Source of the DNA: CAYWOS01 sp964459985
Lineage (GTDB): Bacteria > Bacillota > Clostridia > Christensenellales > Aristaeellaceae
Length of the DNA stretch: 64,000 nucleotides
NCBI GenBank assembly: GCA_964459985.1
Contig: CAYWOS010000011.1
Location: 8,211-72,210 of the forward strand
Direction: 5' to 3'
A model generated the notes under the pieces. The model was not told the origin of the DNA. It ran no database searches and worked only from the letters and a program-made list of their open reading frames with translations. The position numbers and the translations under genes are program-made. Below, one piece after another: positions 1-8,763 of the stretch. Numbering within the stretch: the stretch's first letter is position 1; every line of letters starts with the position of its first letter.

Positions 1-2
1 CG

Positions 3-3000
3 TACAGCGGCAGCCTATTGATCCACAATGTTGATCAGTCGAATTATCAGGGCGACGAAACCCACCACTGGTACGTCTGCAAGGACTGCGGTCAGGAGGC
101 GCTCAAGGCCGAGCACTACGCCGACTGCACCGACCCGGACAAGTGCGTCGAATGCGGCGCGGCGTACGCCGGAGAGAACATCAGCCACGAAATCGATACG
201 ACGCATCTGGAAAGCGACGAAAGCAGCCATTGGAGCGCATGCAAAAACTGCGACAAGCGGGTCAATGAATGCGACCACTCCGCCATCTGCACCGCGCCGA
301 ACGTATGCGCCGAGTGCGGCGCGGCGTTCGCGGGCAGCGCCGTTACGCACGATATCAACAAGGATAATCCAATCTACGACGAAACCATGCATTGGTTCAT
401 CTGTACGCGGTGCGGCAAGCAAACCAACCTGCTGGCGCACTACGCGACCTGCACGAATCCGACGGTATGCGCCGAATGCGGTATCCCGTACGCCGGCGAC
501 AATATCTCCCACTATTTCGATTGGAACGATCCGCAGCACGACGAAACCAACCATTGGTTCGTTTGCCTGAAATGCGACGCGAGGGTTGAAATCGACGAGC
601 ATTACGCCTCGTGCGGCGAGCTTGGGACATGCGCCGTCTGCGGCGTGGCGTACGCAGGCGAAAATGTCCGGCACAGCGCCACCGACGCCGACCGTCGATC
701 CGACCAAAACGGGCATTGGTACGAATGCCCGGGCTGCCAAACGAAGATCCTTCCGCAGCCCCACATAAACGATTGCACCGATCTGACGAAATGCGCCGAG
801 TGCGGCGTGCCGTATACAGGCACGGAGATCCGGCATAACTACACCGATGAAGACCAGCGATACGACGAAAGCAACCATTGGTACGTCTGCCGGGCGTGTC
901 ATCAGGACACCGCGCATTATCCGCATCGCGCCTCCTGTATAGACCCGACGAAATGCGCCGCCTGCGGCGCGGCGTACACGGGCGCCAACGTATCGCATCG
1001 CTTCGATTTTACGAAATGCGAAAAGGACGAAACCACGCACTGGAATGTTTGCATGGACTGCGGAATCATCGAAAACAGAGGCGAGCACTTCGCGGCCTGT
1101 CAAAACCCGACGGTATGCCAAGCGTGCGGCGCTGCGTACGCCGGGGACAGTATTCTGCACAGCAACATAGATCACCAAATGAAGAGCAACGAAACCCATC
1201 ACTGGTACGCCTGCAAGGACTGCGACGGAAAGGTTGAAGTTCAGGAGCACACCGCTTCCTGCACGGACCGAACGAAATGCAGAACATGCGGCGCGGCATA
1301 CGCCGGCGGAACAATATCGCATAACACGGGAGGAATTCAGCACGACGAGACCAATCATTGGTTCAGTTGTATGGATTGCGGAATAAAGCTTGAAGTACAC
1401 GCGCATTACGCATCCTGCGAGAATCCAACGAAATGCAGCTTTTGCGGCACGGCGTATTCGGGCGACAATATCACGCACAAAACTGATCAGGACGCATACG
1501 ATTCCGACGCGACCGCGCACTGGTATACCTGCGCGAACTGCGGCGCGGACTTTTCTCGCGGCGCGCATCAGGCATCCTGTAAGGACCCGACGAAATGCGC
1601 GACATGCGGCGCGGCGTACACGGGGAGCGTCATCCTGCACGAGGCAGATCGAACGACTCTTCTGCACGATGAGACGACCCATTGGTATCCCTGTGCCGAT
1701 TGCGGTCAGAAAATCGAGCAATTCGAGCATATGGCCTATTGCAACCGGCCGACGGTCTGCCTGATCTGCGGCGCCGATTGCTCGAGCACAAGCTATATGC
1801 ATTCCTTTATTCGGGACGTGTGGCTTCATGACGAAACCGGGCATTGGTTCGCCTGCAATAATTGTTCGATCCAAGGCGGATATAACAAACACTTCGCCAC
1901 CTGCGAAGACCCGACGAAATGCGCCGTATGCGGCGTGGCATACGCCAGCGATTCAATCTCGCATGATGTTGACTGGAACGGCCCGATGCTCTATAACGAA
2001 ACAGACCACTGGCGCGTCTGCAGGGATTGCGGTCAGACGATCGAGATAAGCAACCACTACGCCGACTGTACCGACCCGACGAAATGCGCCGTATGCGGCG
2101 TGGCGTACGCCGGCGATTCGATCGCGCACGATGTTGACCAGAACGGCCCGATGCTCTATGACGAAACAAACCACTGGCGCGTCTGCAGGGACTGCGGTCA
2201 GACATTCAAGTTGAACAACCACTGCGCCGACTGCACCGACCCGACGAAATGCGCCGTATGCGGCGCGGCGTACGCCGGCGATTCGATCTCACACGATGTT
2301 GACTGGGGCGGCCCGATGCTCTATGACGAGACAGACCACTGGCGCGTCTGCAAGGACTGCGGTCAGACATTCGAGTTGAACAACCACTGCGCCGATTGCA
2401 CCGACCCGACGAAATGCGCCGAATGCGGCGCGGCGTACGCCGGCGAGAACATCGCGCACGATGTTGACTGGAACGGCCCGATGCTCTATAACGAAACAGA
2501 CCACTGGCGCGTCTGCAAGGACTGCGGTCAGACATTCGAGATAAACAACCACTGCGCCGACTGCACCGACCCGACGAAATGCAACGCATGCGGCGCGGCG
2601 TATGCCGGCGAGAACATCACGCACAACATCGATTGGAGTCAGCCTCAGTATAACGGTGTCAACCACTGGTTCACCTGCAAGGATTGTCATCAGAAAGTGA
2701 ACGAGAGCGTTCATACTGCCTCCTGCACAGAGCCGACGAAATGCATCGGGTGCGGAGCGCCGTATACGGGCAGCGATCTATCGCACGATGTCGATTGGGA
2801 CGACCCGAAATGCGATGCGACAAATCACTGGTATGTCTGCGCCAAATGTCATAACCAGGTGTATATGAACAAGCACAACGTTTCCTGCCGGGACCTGACC
2901 AAATGCGCCGAGTGCGGGACTGCGTATACCGACGACAACGTTCAGCACAGCATATCGTTCGAAGGCCTGCGATACGATGAAAACAACCATTGGCACATCT

Positions 3001-5144
3001 GCGACGACTGTCAGGAAATCGTCTATTTCAACGAGCACTACGCCACCTGCAAATATCCGACAAAGTGCGCCGAGTGCGGCGTCGCGTACGGCGGCGACAA
3101 CGTATCGCACTGTGTCGATATGGACAAAGCGAAGTATAACGCGGACGAGCACTGGTATATCTGCGAGGACTGCGGCGAGATCACCCAGCAGAGCGAGCAT
3201 TACGCTTCCTGCCTGAACCCGACCAAATGCGCCGAGTGCGGGATTGCGTATTCCGGCGACAGCGTTCAGCACAACGTACCCTTTAGCAGCGTGCAACATG
3301 ACGAAACCAATCATTGGTATATCTGCGACGACTGCCATGAAATCATCGACAAAAACGAGCACTACGCTGCCTGCAAAGAGCCGGGAAAGTGCGCCGAATG
3401 CGGGATTGCGTATGACGGCGGCAACGTAATGCACAATATCGATTGGGAGCACGCGCAGTATGACGCGGACGAACACTGGTATGCCTGCAAGGACTGCGAC
3501 GAGATCGTCGATCGCGGTGAACACTATGTATACTGCAGCGATCCGACGCATTGCGGCGCGTGCGGCGTGCCGTATACGTCCGATACCGTCAATCATGTCT
3601 CCGGCAAGGAAAACAGGGGCTATGACGGCGACACGCACTGGAGTATCTGTACCGATTGTCACGAAAAGTATTACCCCATGATCAAGACGCATTACGCCAA
3701 ATGCACCGATCCGACCCACTGCCTGTTCTGCGGCGCCGATTATTCGGGCGTCGTCTCGCACTACTACGACGAGGACGCGGACGCCGTCGCGGGGTATGAC
3801 GGATCGACTCACTGGTGGACCTGCAAGCGCTGCGGTATCGAGGATATCGAGAACGCCGTCGCGCACATCCCGGACCCGGCCGATCCCTCGATCTGCCAAA
3901 AATGCGGAGCGGCGATATCCGAAGCCTGCGCGCATGACGAGATCGTCGATCCCGCCGTCGCCGCCGGCTGTAAAACGGACGGGCTGACTCAGGGCAGCCA
4001 TTGCGGCCTGTGCGGCGAGATTCTCGTCGAGCAGCAGGTCGTCAAGGCAACCGGGCATAAGTATCAGATGATCAACCGCGTCGCGCCCACCTGCGAAAGC
4101 GCGGGCAAGAGCACGTACGCCTGCTCAAAATGCGGCGCGCGTTATGACGACGTCAGCGCGGCGCTCGGGCATGACGATACCGTGACGGAAACGCCGTCCG
4201 CCTGTCTGAAGCCCGGGTCGCGGTCGACCGTCTGCCAACGCTGCGGCGTCACGGAAATAACGGAAATCGCCGCGCTCGGGCACGCGTTCGAGGTCACGGA
4301 AACGCCGCCCACCTGCGAGGAAGCCGGCTCGCGCGTCAGCATCTGCGCCGTCTGCGGTCTGACTGAAACGGAAGAATTGCCCGCGCTCGGGCACGCGTTC
4401 GAGGTCACGGAAACGCCGCCCGCCTGCGAGAAAGTCGGCTCGCGCGTCAGCGTCTGCGCCGTCTGCGGTCTGACTGAAACGGAAGAATTGCCCGCGCTCG
4501 GGCACGCCTACGGCGCGTTTGTCTCGCAAAGCGACGGCACGCACGCCGCCGCGTGCGCCGTGTGCAGCGCGCGCCTCGTCAAGTCCTGCGTCATGAACGA
4601 AACGGTCGCCGGCAATATGATCATTCGCACGTGCCCGGTATGCGGCTATACGCTCACGCAGGTGAAGGAAGCGCCGCCCCCCGCGCCGACGGACGAGGAG
4701 GAAGGGGAATCGGACGCTCCCGCCTCGGCGTCGCCGCTTGACCGTCTGATCGTGAAGGAAGTCGTCACCAAGGAAATCGAGGATGTCGTCATCGAAGTGA
4801 TTCCGCCCGCCGCGCCCGTGGAAACCGATCCCGTCGAAAACGAAGATCCCGCGCCCGCGCCGCTCGAAAACGCCAAGATCACCATCCACGAAACGACGCT
4901 CGTGGTCGAGGGCGAAGCGCCGCCCGTCAAGCTGTTCAACGTCGGCGTCACCGTCGAGGGCGAAAACGTGGCGCTTCCCGGCGCGATCAAGATCAAAATC
5001 CCATGCGCGGAAGCCGACGGCATGAAGCTCGTTCTCCTGCTGCCCGACGGCACCGTCGCGGACGTTGCCTACGAAATCATCGACGGCGTGATCGTCTTTG
5101 AAACCGACATCGTCGGCACCTTCGCACTGATCCCCGCCGAATAA
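3..5144 (+). CDS. giant Cys-rich repeat protein, 5' truncated by window edge
   Basis: The reading frame is open to the left edge and the first visible residues (YSGSL then IHNVD) already fit the repeat consensus, so the TTG at 18 is not the true start. At least 24 units of about 50-55 residues follow, each with an HWxxCxxC pair, a spaced His, a Cys and a second CxxCG, up to about nt 3850. About five shorter repeats of the type ...C..CG....ELPALGH follow to about nt 4510, a pattern common in large Clostridia surface proteins. An acidic/proline-rich linker (about 4670-4870) leads to a beta-rich C-terminal domain ending TFALIPAE. No LPxTG or C-terminal anchor is visible. The paired CxxC motifs suggest metal-binding or disulfide-linked knuckles. 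Function unknown; an extracellular adhesin or matrix protein is an inference. The gene ends in the terminator now split by repeat element A. Confidence 0.8.
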   Translation, partial: YSGSLLIHNVDQSNYQGDETHHWYVCKDCGQEALKAEHYADCTDPDKCVECGAAYAGENISHEIDTTHLESDESSHWSACKNCDKRVNECDHSAICTAPNVCAECGAAFAGSAVTHDINKDNPIYDETMHWFICTRCGKQTNLLAHYATCTNPTVCAECGIPYAGDNISHYFDWNDPQHDETNHWFVCLKCDARVEIDEHYASCGELGTCAVCGVAYAGENVRHSATDADRRSDQNGHWYECPGCQTKILPQPHINDCTDLTKCAECGVPYTGTEIRHNYTDEDQRYDESNHWYVCRACHQDTAHYPHRASCIDPTKCAACGAAYTGANVSHRFDFTKCEKDETTHWNVCMDCGIIENRGEHFAACQNPTVCQACGAAYAGDSILHSNIDHQMKSNETHHWYACKDCDGKVEVQEHTASCTDRTKCRTCGAAYAGGTISHNTGGIQHDETNHWFSCMDCGIKLEVHAHYASCENPTKCSFCGTAYSGDNITHKTDQDAYDSDATAHWYTCANCGADFSRGAHQASCKDPTKCATCGAAYTGSVILHEADRTTLLHDETTHWYPCADCGQKIEQFEHMAYCNRPTVCLICGADCSSTSYMHSFIRDVWLHDETGHWFACNNCSIQGGYNKHFATCEDPTKCAVCGVAYASDSISHDVDWNGPMLYNETDHWRVCRDCGQTIEISNHYADCTDPTKCAVCGVAYAGDSIAHDVDQNGPMLYDETNHWRVCRDCGQTFKLNNHCADCTDPTKCAVCGAAYAGDSISHDVDWGGPMLYDETDHWRVCKDCGQTFELNNHCADCTDPTKCAECGAAYAGENIAHDVDWNGPMLYNETDHWRVCKDCGQTFEINNHCADCTDPTKCNACGAAYAGENITHNIDWSQPQYNGVNHWFTCKDCHQKVNESVHTASCTEPTKCIGCGAPYTGSDLSHDVDWDDPKCDATNHWYVCAKCHNQVYMNKHNVSCRDLTKCAECGTAYTDDNVQHSISFEGLRYDENNHWHICDDCQEIVYFNEHYATCKYPTKCAECGVAYGGDNVSHCVDMDKAKYNADEHWYICEDCGEITQQSEHYASCLNPTKCAECGIAYSGDSVQHNVPFSSVQHDETNHWYICDDCHEIIDKNEHYAACKEPGKCAECGIAYDGGNVMHNIDWEHAQYDADEHWYACKDCDEIVDRGEHYVYCSDPTHCGACGVPYTSDTVNHVSGKENRGYDGDTHWSICTDCHEKYYPMIKTHYAKCTDPTHCLFCGADYSGVVSHYYDEDADAVAGYDGSTHWWTCKRCGIEDIENAVAHIPDPADPSICQKCGAAISEACAHDEIVDPAVAAGCKTDGLTQGSHCGLCGEILVEQQVVKATGHKYQMINRVAPTCESAGKSTYACSKCGARYDDVSAALGHDDTVTETPSACLKPGSRSTVCQRCGVTEITEIAALGHAFEVTETPPTCEEAGSRVSICAVCGLTETEELPALGHAFEVTETPPACEKVGSRVSVCAVCGLTETEELPALGHAYGAFVSQSDGTHAAACAVCSARLVKSCVMNETVAGNMIIRTCPVCGYTLTQVKEAPPPAPTDEEEGESDAPASASPLDRLIVKEVVTKEIEDVVIEVIPPAAPVETDPVENEDPAPAPLENAKITIHETTLVVEGEAPPVKLFNVGVTVEGENVALPGAIKIKIPCAEADGMKLVLLLPDGTVADVAYEIIDGVIVFETDIVGTFALIPAE
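1972..2631 (+). repeat. four near-identical 165-bp tandem coding repeats
   Basis: Units starting at 1972, 2137, 2302 and 2467 begin with nearly the same bases and are spaced exactly 165 bp (55 codons). They are much more alike than the other repeats of the gene, so they look like a recent in-frame expansion. Within them the spaced His-Tyr of the consensus becomes His-Cys in the last three units. Confidence 0.85.
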
Positions 5145-5159
5145 CGGAATACGCGCAAA

Positions 5160-5186
5160 AGCCGCCCCGCGTTTCGCGGGGCGGCT
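5160..5186 (+). terminator. terminator hairpin, left duplicate of element A
   Basis: A 27-bp inverted repeat (GCCGCCCCGCG / CGCGGGGCGGC) lies just after the giant repeat gene. It is identical to 5421-5447. Read on the minus strand it is followed by a T run (TTTT), so it can terminate transcription arriving from the DegV gene. Confidence 0.8.
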
Positions 5187-5420
5187 CTGCGTGTCGACAA
5201 AGTCGACACGCACCGCAAAAATGAAGCTTTCATTTTTGCGGCCTGCACGTTTTTCCTGCGCGGCTTTGCCGCGCGGCCGGAAAAACGCGTAAGGAACCGA
5301 TTTTCTGCGGAAAATCGTTCCGAAACCACCGCGCATGTCGCTGGTTTCGGATGAGAAATGAAGGAGCTCCGCCCCTTCATTGCATCCCCGGGAGGAACGA
5401 CCGGGGTTGTCAACGGTCTG
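5187..5420 (-). mobile_element. 234-bp multi-hairpin element, copy A
   Basis: This 234-bp non-coding sequence recurs at 12317, 37189 and 41345; here it lies in the opposite + strand orientation to the other three. It contains about seven consecutive stem-loops, including GTGTCGAC-AAA-GTCGACAC and CGCAAAAATGAA...TTCATTTTTGCG. It sits exactly between two copies of a 27-bp terminator hairpin. No ORF of its own is convincing, so it would be a non-autonomous element or a mobile structured sequence. The imperfect ends are CAGACCGT(T/C)GAC and CTGCGTGTCGAC on opposite strands. Confidence 0.85.
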
Positions 5421-5447
5421 AGCCGCCCCGCGTTTCGCGGGGCGGCT
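5421..5447 (+). terminator. terminator hairpin, right duplicate of element A
   Basis: Identical 27-bp copy of 5160-5186, followed by TTTC on the plus strand. This copy completes the terminator of the giant repeat gene in the plus direction. Confidence 0.8.
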
Positions 5448-5496
5448 TTCAATATTGTCATTCCGGCGTTGACCGTTTTATATGTCAGTCCGCCGC

Positions 5497-6366
5497 TTAC
5501 CGGCTTTCGCCCATAAAGAACACCGCCACCGTGCCGGGGCCGGAATGCGCGCCGATGTACGCGCCCACGGGCGAGATGAGCGATTCCTTCACCTTGACAA
5601 GCTCCTTGATGTGCTCCATGGTGTACTGCGCTTCTTCCAATACGTCGCCGTGGCTGATGAACACCGTCTGCCCGTCGCGGGGCACGGCGAGATCGGCGAC
5701 CTTCTGAGCCAGCGCCTTAAGCGAGCGCTTGCGCCCCTGCACCTTCTCGCGCGGGATGAGCTTGCCCTCGTAATTGACGTGCATGACGGGCTTGATACGC
5801 AGCATGCTGCCCAGATACGCCGAGGTCGCGTTGACGCGCCCGCCGCGATACAGAAACATCAGATCATCCACCGTGAACCAGTGGTTGAGGCGCTGACGGT
5901 TGGAGATCACCCACTCGGCGGTATCGTCAATGGACAGCCCCTCGTCGCGCTTTTGCAGCGTGTAGTGCACAAGAAGCCCCTCGCCCAGCGAGGCGCACAG
6001 CGAATCGACCACGACGATCTTAGCGCCGGGGATTTCGTCCTCGATGAAGGATTTCGCCAGCACCGCCGACTGGTACGTGCCACTCAAGCCCGAGGAAAAC
6101 GTGACGCACAGCACTTCCCTGCCCTGCTTGACCAGATCGCGGAACACGCGCTGATACTCGACGGGCGTGATCTGCGAGGTCGTCGCCACCCTGCCGTCCC
6201 GCAGCATATCGTAGAACCTGCCCACCGCCGCCTCGTCGCCCGGCTTGTCGGTGTATTCCCTGCCGTCGATGCGGTACACCGTGGGGATGACCGTCAGATC
6301 GCTTTTGTTCTGCAAATAGGATGCCGGCAAATCGCACGCCGCGTCGGTGACAATCCAGAATGACAT
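5497..6366 (-). CDS. DegV family fatty-acid-binding protein
   Basis: 289 residues, the usual length of DegV proteins, which bind fatty acids and present them to fatty acid kinase FakA in Bacillota. The N-terminus reads IVTDAACDLP and the typical TSQITPVEY and FSSGLSGTYQSA motifs follow, then VDS..ASLGEG and the R-x-GGR-V-NATSAYLG segment around the ligand site. A strong AAGGAGG ribosome site sits about 9 nt before the ATG, and a consensus-like promoter lies upstream (6414-6442), so it is likely transcribed separately from the purine operon. Cytoplasmic. The assignment to the family is firm; the physiological ligand is inferred from the family. Confidence 0.93.
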   Translation of the reverse strand: MSFWIVTDAACDLPASYLQNKSDLTVIPTVYRIDGREYTDKPGDEAAVGRFYDMLRDGRVATTSQITPVEYQRVFRDLVKQGREVLCVTFSSGLSGTYQSAVLAKSFIEDEIPGAKIVVVDSLCASLGEGLLVHYTLQKRDEGLSIDDTAEWVISNRQRLNHWFTVDDLMFLYRGGRVNATSAYLGSMLRIKPVMHVNYEGKLIPREKVQGRKRSLKALAQKVADLAVPRDGQTVFISHGDVLEEAQYTMEHIKELVKVKESLISPVGAYIGAHSGPGTVAVFFMGESR

Positions 6367-6413
6367 GCACGATCCTCCTTGGCGGAGCGCGTCGGCGCGC
6401 TCCCACGCCCCCT

Positions 6414-6442
6414 ATGATAGCAAAATCAGGCGCTTCTGTCAA
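6414..6442 (-). promoter_or_regulatory. promoter of the DegV gene
   Basis: On the minus strand TTGACA (6437-6442) and TATCAT (6414-6419) are separated by 17 bp. They lie 48 bp before the DegV start codon. Confidence 0.75.
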
Positions 6443-6492
6443 ACGCGACAAACACGTTTTGATGAACGGATTGTGACAGAATTCGGGCAGTC

Positions 6493-6642
6493 TCACTTGA
6501 ACGACGCGTTCAGCAGCCCGCCGCTCACGGCGTCGAACTCGGCGCGTTTGACGCCGTTCCGCCCGATCGCCTCCCGATCCTGATAAACGACGATCCATAC
6601 GGGCAAAAATACCATGCCTTCCGTTTTGTCCGCCGCGCGCAT
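6493..6642 (-). CDS. 49-residue small ORF, unknown
   Basis: ATG at 6642 and TGA at 6493 enclose 49 codons; the protein has a hydrophobic stretch (MVFLPVWIVVY) and a polar tail ending NASFK. It lies between the last permease and the DegV promoter, on the same strand. No clear ribosome site is seen. The amino-acid composition looks like the end of a folded domain rather than noise, so it may be a fragment or a small co-transcribed gene. I do not recognise it. The rest of the 6367-6676 interval holds only the DegV promoter. Confidence 0.35.
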   Translation of the reverse strand: MRAADKTEGMVFLPVWIVVYQDREAIGRNGVKRAEFDAVSGGLLNASFK

Positions 6643-6676
6643 CGGGCGATGTCGTACAGCCCGCTCCCGCGATTTG

Positions 6677-7657
6677 TCATCGTTCCTCGCGGAAGTACGG
6701 CAGCCCCAGCCCCTGCGGGGGCTGATCCTCGCGCTTTTTGCGCAGGCTGGTTATCACCAGCACGACGATGGTGACCAGATAGGGCAGCGCGCGGAAGATT
6801 TCCTGCGTCGAGCGCTGCAAGCCCGGGATATAGAGGTAGAGGATGTACAGCCCGCCGAACAGGACGGAGCCCCAGACCGCCTTGAGCGGACGCCAGCAGC
6901 CGAAAATCACCAGCGCGATAGCGAGCCAGCCGCGATCGCCAAAGCCGTTGTTCGTCCACGTGCCGCCCGAATACTCCATCACGAAGTACAGCCCACCGAG
7001 TCCCGCGATGGCGCCGCCGATCAGCGTGGCGAGATAGCGGTAACGCGTCACATTAATGCCCGCCGCGTCGGCGGTCGCCGCGCTCTCGCCCACGGCGCGC
7101 AGGTTCAGCCCCTTGCGCGTTTTGAAGAGATACCATGACAGCAGGATGGCGATAACGAGCGACAGATAGGTCAGAAAACCGTAGGAGAAAAGCAGCTCGC
7201 CCACGATCGGGATATCCGACAGAACGGGGATTTTCATGCGGAACACGCTCGCCGTCGTGGCGACCGATATTTGCCCGACGCCGCCCGCCAGCTTGGACAG
7301 CGAGCCGCCGAAGAAATTGCCGAATCCCACGCCGAAGGTGGTCAGCGCGAGGCCCGTCACGTTCTGATTGGCGCGGAAAGTAATGGTCAATACCGCGAAG
7401 ATCAGCGCGCCCAGCGCCGCGCACAGCAGCGCGCAGAGCACGGCGATCAACGCGCCGACGAAGGGATTAGGCGCGGCGACGGCGCTTTCGTAGTAAAACG
7501 CGCCCATCAGCCCGCCGATGCCGCCCATATACATGATGCCGGGAATACCAAGGTTCAGCGAGCCGGATTTTTCAATCAGGATTTCGCCGCACGCGCCGAA
7601 CAGGATCGCCACGCCCTGCGTGATGGCTTTTTGCAGGAAGGTGATGAGGATCGTCAT
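6677..7657 (-). CDS. ABC transporter permease (nucleoside/BMP type, second subunit)
   Basis: 326 residues of polytopic membrane protein of the branched-chain/ribose permease superfamily, in the class that works with BMP-type binding proteins in nucleoside or purine uptake. Diagnostic features are EKSGSLNLGIPGIM near residue 30 and the GLNLRAVGESAATADAAGI cytoplasmic loop around residue 190 that contacts the ATPase. It follows the other permease with a short overlap (7654-7657), so the two are translationally coupled and should form the heterodimeric channel. Substrate is inferred from the xpt gene at the head of the same operon. Confidence 0.92.
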   Translation of the reverse strand: MTILITFLQKAITQGVAILFGACGEILIEKSGSLNLGIPGIMYMGGIGGLMGAFYYESAVAAPNPFVGALIAVLCALLCAALGALIFAVLTITFRANQNVTGLALTTFGVGFGNFFGGSLSKLAGGVGQISVATTASVFRMKIPVLSDIPIVGELLFSYGFLTYLSLVIAILLSWYLFKTRKGLNLRAVGESAATADAAGINVTRYRYLATLIGGAIAGLGGLYFVMEYSGGTWTNNGFGDRGWLAIALVIFGCWRPLKAVWGSVLFGGLYILYLYIPGLQRSTQEIFRALPYLVTIVVLVITSLRKKREDQPPQGLGLPYFREER

Positions 7658-8763
7658 GCCTTGATCGCCTCCTTATGATGTCTGAAGCCGATCTTGTAGC
7701 GGATGAAAAACTCGCTGCCGAGGATGAAGAAGAGCAGAATGCCGGTAATCATGTCGCTGGCGTTTTCGTTCAGGTTGAACTGCGAGGCGATCTGGATCGA
7801 GCCTTTTTCGAGGAAAGTAATCATCATGGAGATCAGCCCCATGACCAATACGTTAAACTTGCTCAGCCACGCCACCACGATGGCGGTAAAGCCGCGCCCG
7901 CCCGCCAGACTGGTCGATATCGTGTGGCTGGAGCCGCTCACGAGGATAAAGCCCGCGATGCCGCAGATCGCGCCCGAAATGAGCATGGTGCGCATGACGA
8001 CGCGCCCGACGTTGATACCGGCGTAGCGCGCGGTGTTCTCGCTCTCGCCCACCACGGCGATCTCGTAGCCCTGCTTGGCGTAGCGAAGGTAGATGAACAC
8101 GAGCACGGCGATCAGCGCGACGATCACGACATTCCAGCCGTACGCCTGCCCGAACAGCGAGGGCAGCCAGCCGATCTTGCCGGCGCGGTTGATCAGCCCG
8201 ACCGTGTTCGAGCCGCGCGGGTTCTCCCAGAAAATAATGCAGTAGGTCACCATCTGCATGGCGACATAGTTGAGCATCAGCGTGAACAGCGTTTCATTGG
8301 TGTTCCATTTCGCCTTGAAAAAGGCGGGAATCCACCCGAAAATCGCGCCGGCGGCGACGGCGGCGAGGAACATAACGGGAATCAGCAGCCAGTTCGGCAT
8401 GACGTTCGCGCCGTAGATCATCACGGCGGCGGTCGCCAGCCCGCCGACCAGAATCTGGCCCTCGGCGCCGATGTTCCAGAAACGCATTTTGAACGCCGGC
8501 GTCAGCGCCACGGCGACGCACAAAAGCAGCGCGGCGTCGCGGATGGTCGCCCATGAACGGCGCGATGTGCCGAACGCACCGTCAAATATGCCCTCGTACA
8601 CGGCGATGGGGTTAAGGCCGGTCAACCCGTAAATAAGCGCGGCGCCGGCGAGAAGCGCCAGCAAAACGCTGATCATGCGGACACCCCACGCCTTAAGAAG
8701 CGGGATGCCGTCGCGCCGCGTGATATGGATCAACGGTTCCTTTTTCGCGTTTACCGTCGTCAT
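7654..8763 (-). CDS. ABC transporter permease (nucleoside/BMP type, first subunit)
   Basis: The open frame extends upstream to 8919, but the Arg/Gly-rich extension overlaps the ATPase gene; the ATG at 8763 (MTTVNAKK) gives a normal 369-residue permease and overlaps the ATPase stop as ATGA. About eight to ten membrane segments are visible. Motifs include MRFWNIGAEGQILVGG and the ATPase-contact loop YEIAVVGESENTARYAGI. It pairs with the downstream permease to form the membrane channel of the purine/nucleoside transporter. Confidence 0.92.
   Translation of the reverse strand: MTTVNAKKEPLIHITRRDGIPLLKAWGVRMISVLLALLAGAALIYGLTGLNPIAVYEGIFDGAFGTSRRSWATIRDAALLLCVAVALTPAFKMRFWNIGAEGQILVGGLATAAVMIYGANVMPNWLLIPVMFLAAVAAGAIFGWIPAFFKAKWNTNETLFTLMLNYVAMQMVTYCIIFWENPRGSNTVGLINRAGKIGWLPSLFGQAYGWNVVIVALIAVLVFIYLRYAKQGYEIAVVGESENTARYAGINVGRVVMRTMLISGAICGIAGFILVSGSSHTISTSLAGGRGFTAIVVAWLSKFNVLVMGLISMMITFLEKGSIQIASQFNLNENASDMITGILLFFILGSEFFIRYKIGFRHHKEAIKA

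Noticed and set aside
15..1892. Long minus-strand open frame opposite the repeat gene (also 2778-4058 minus)
   Set aside because: It is the antisense of a regular Cys/His repeat in a GC-rich gene; its own repeats merely mirror the plus-strand repeats and no ribosome site is seen.
1972..2631. CRISPR-like regular repetition
   Set aside because: The 165-bp units are fully coding, without spacers.
5187..5420. Group II intron or known insertion sequence
   Set aside because: No reverse transcriptase, transposase or intron domain V; only 234 bp, and four copies of identical length.
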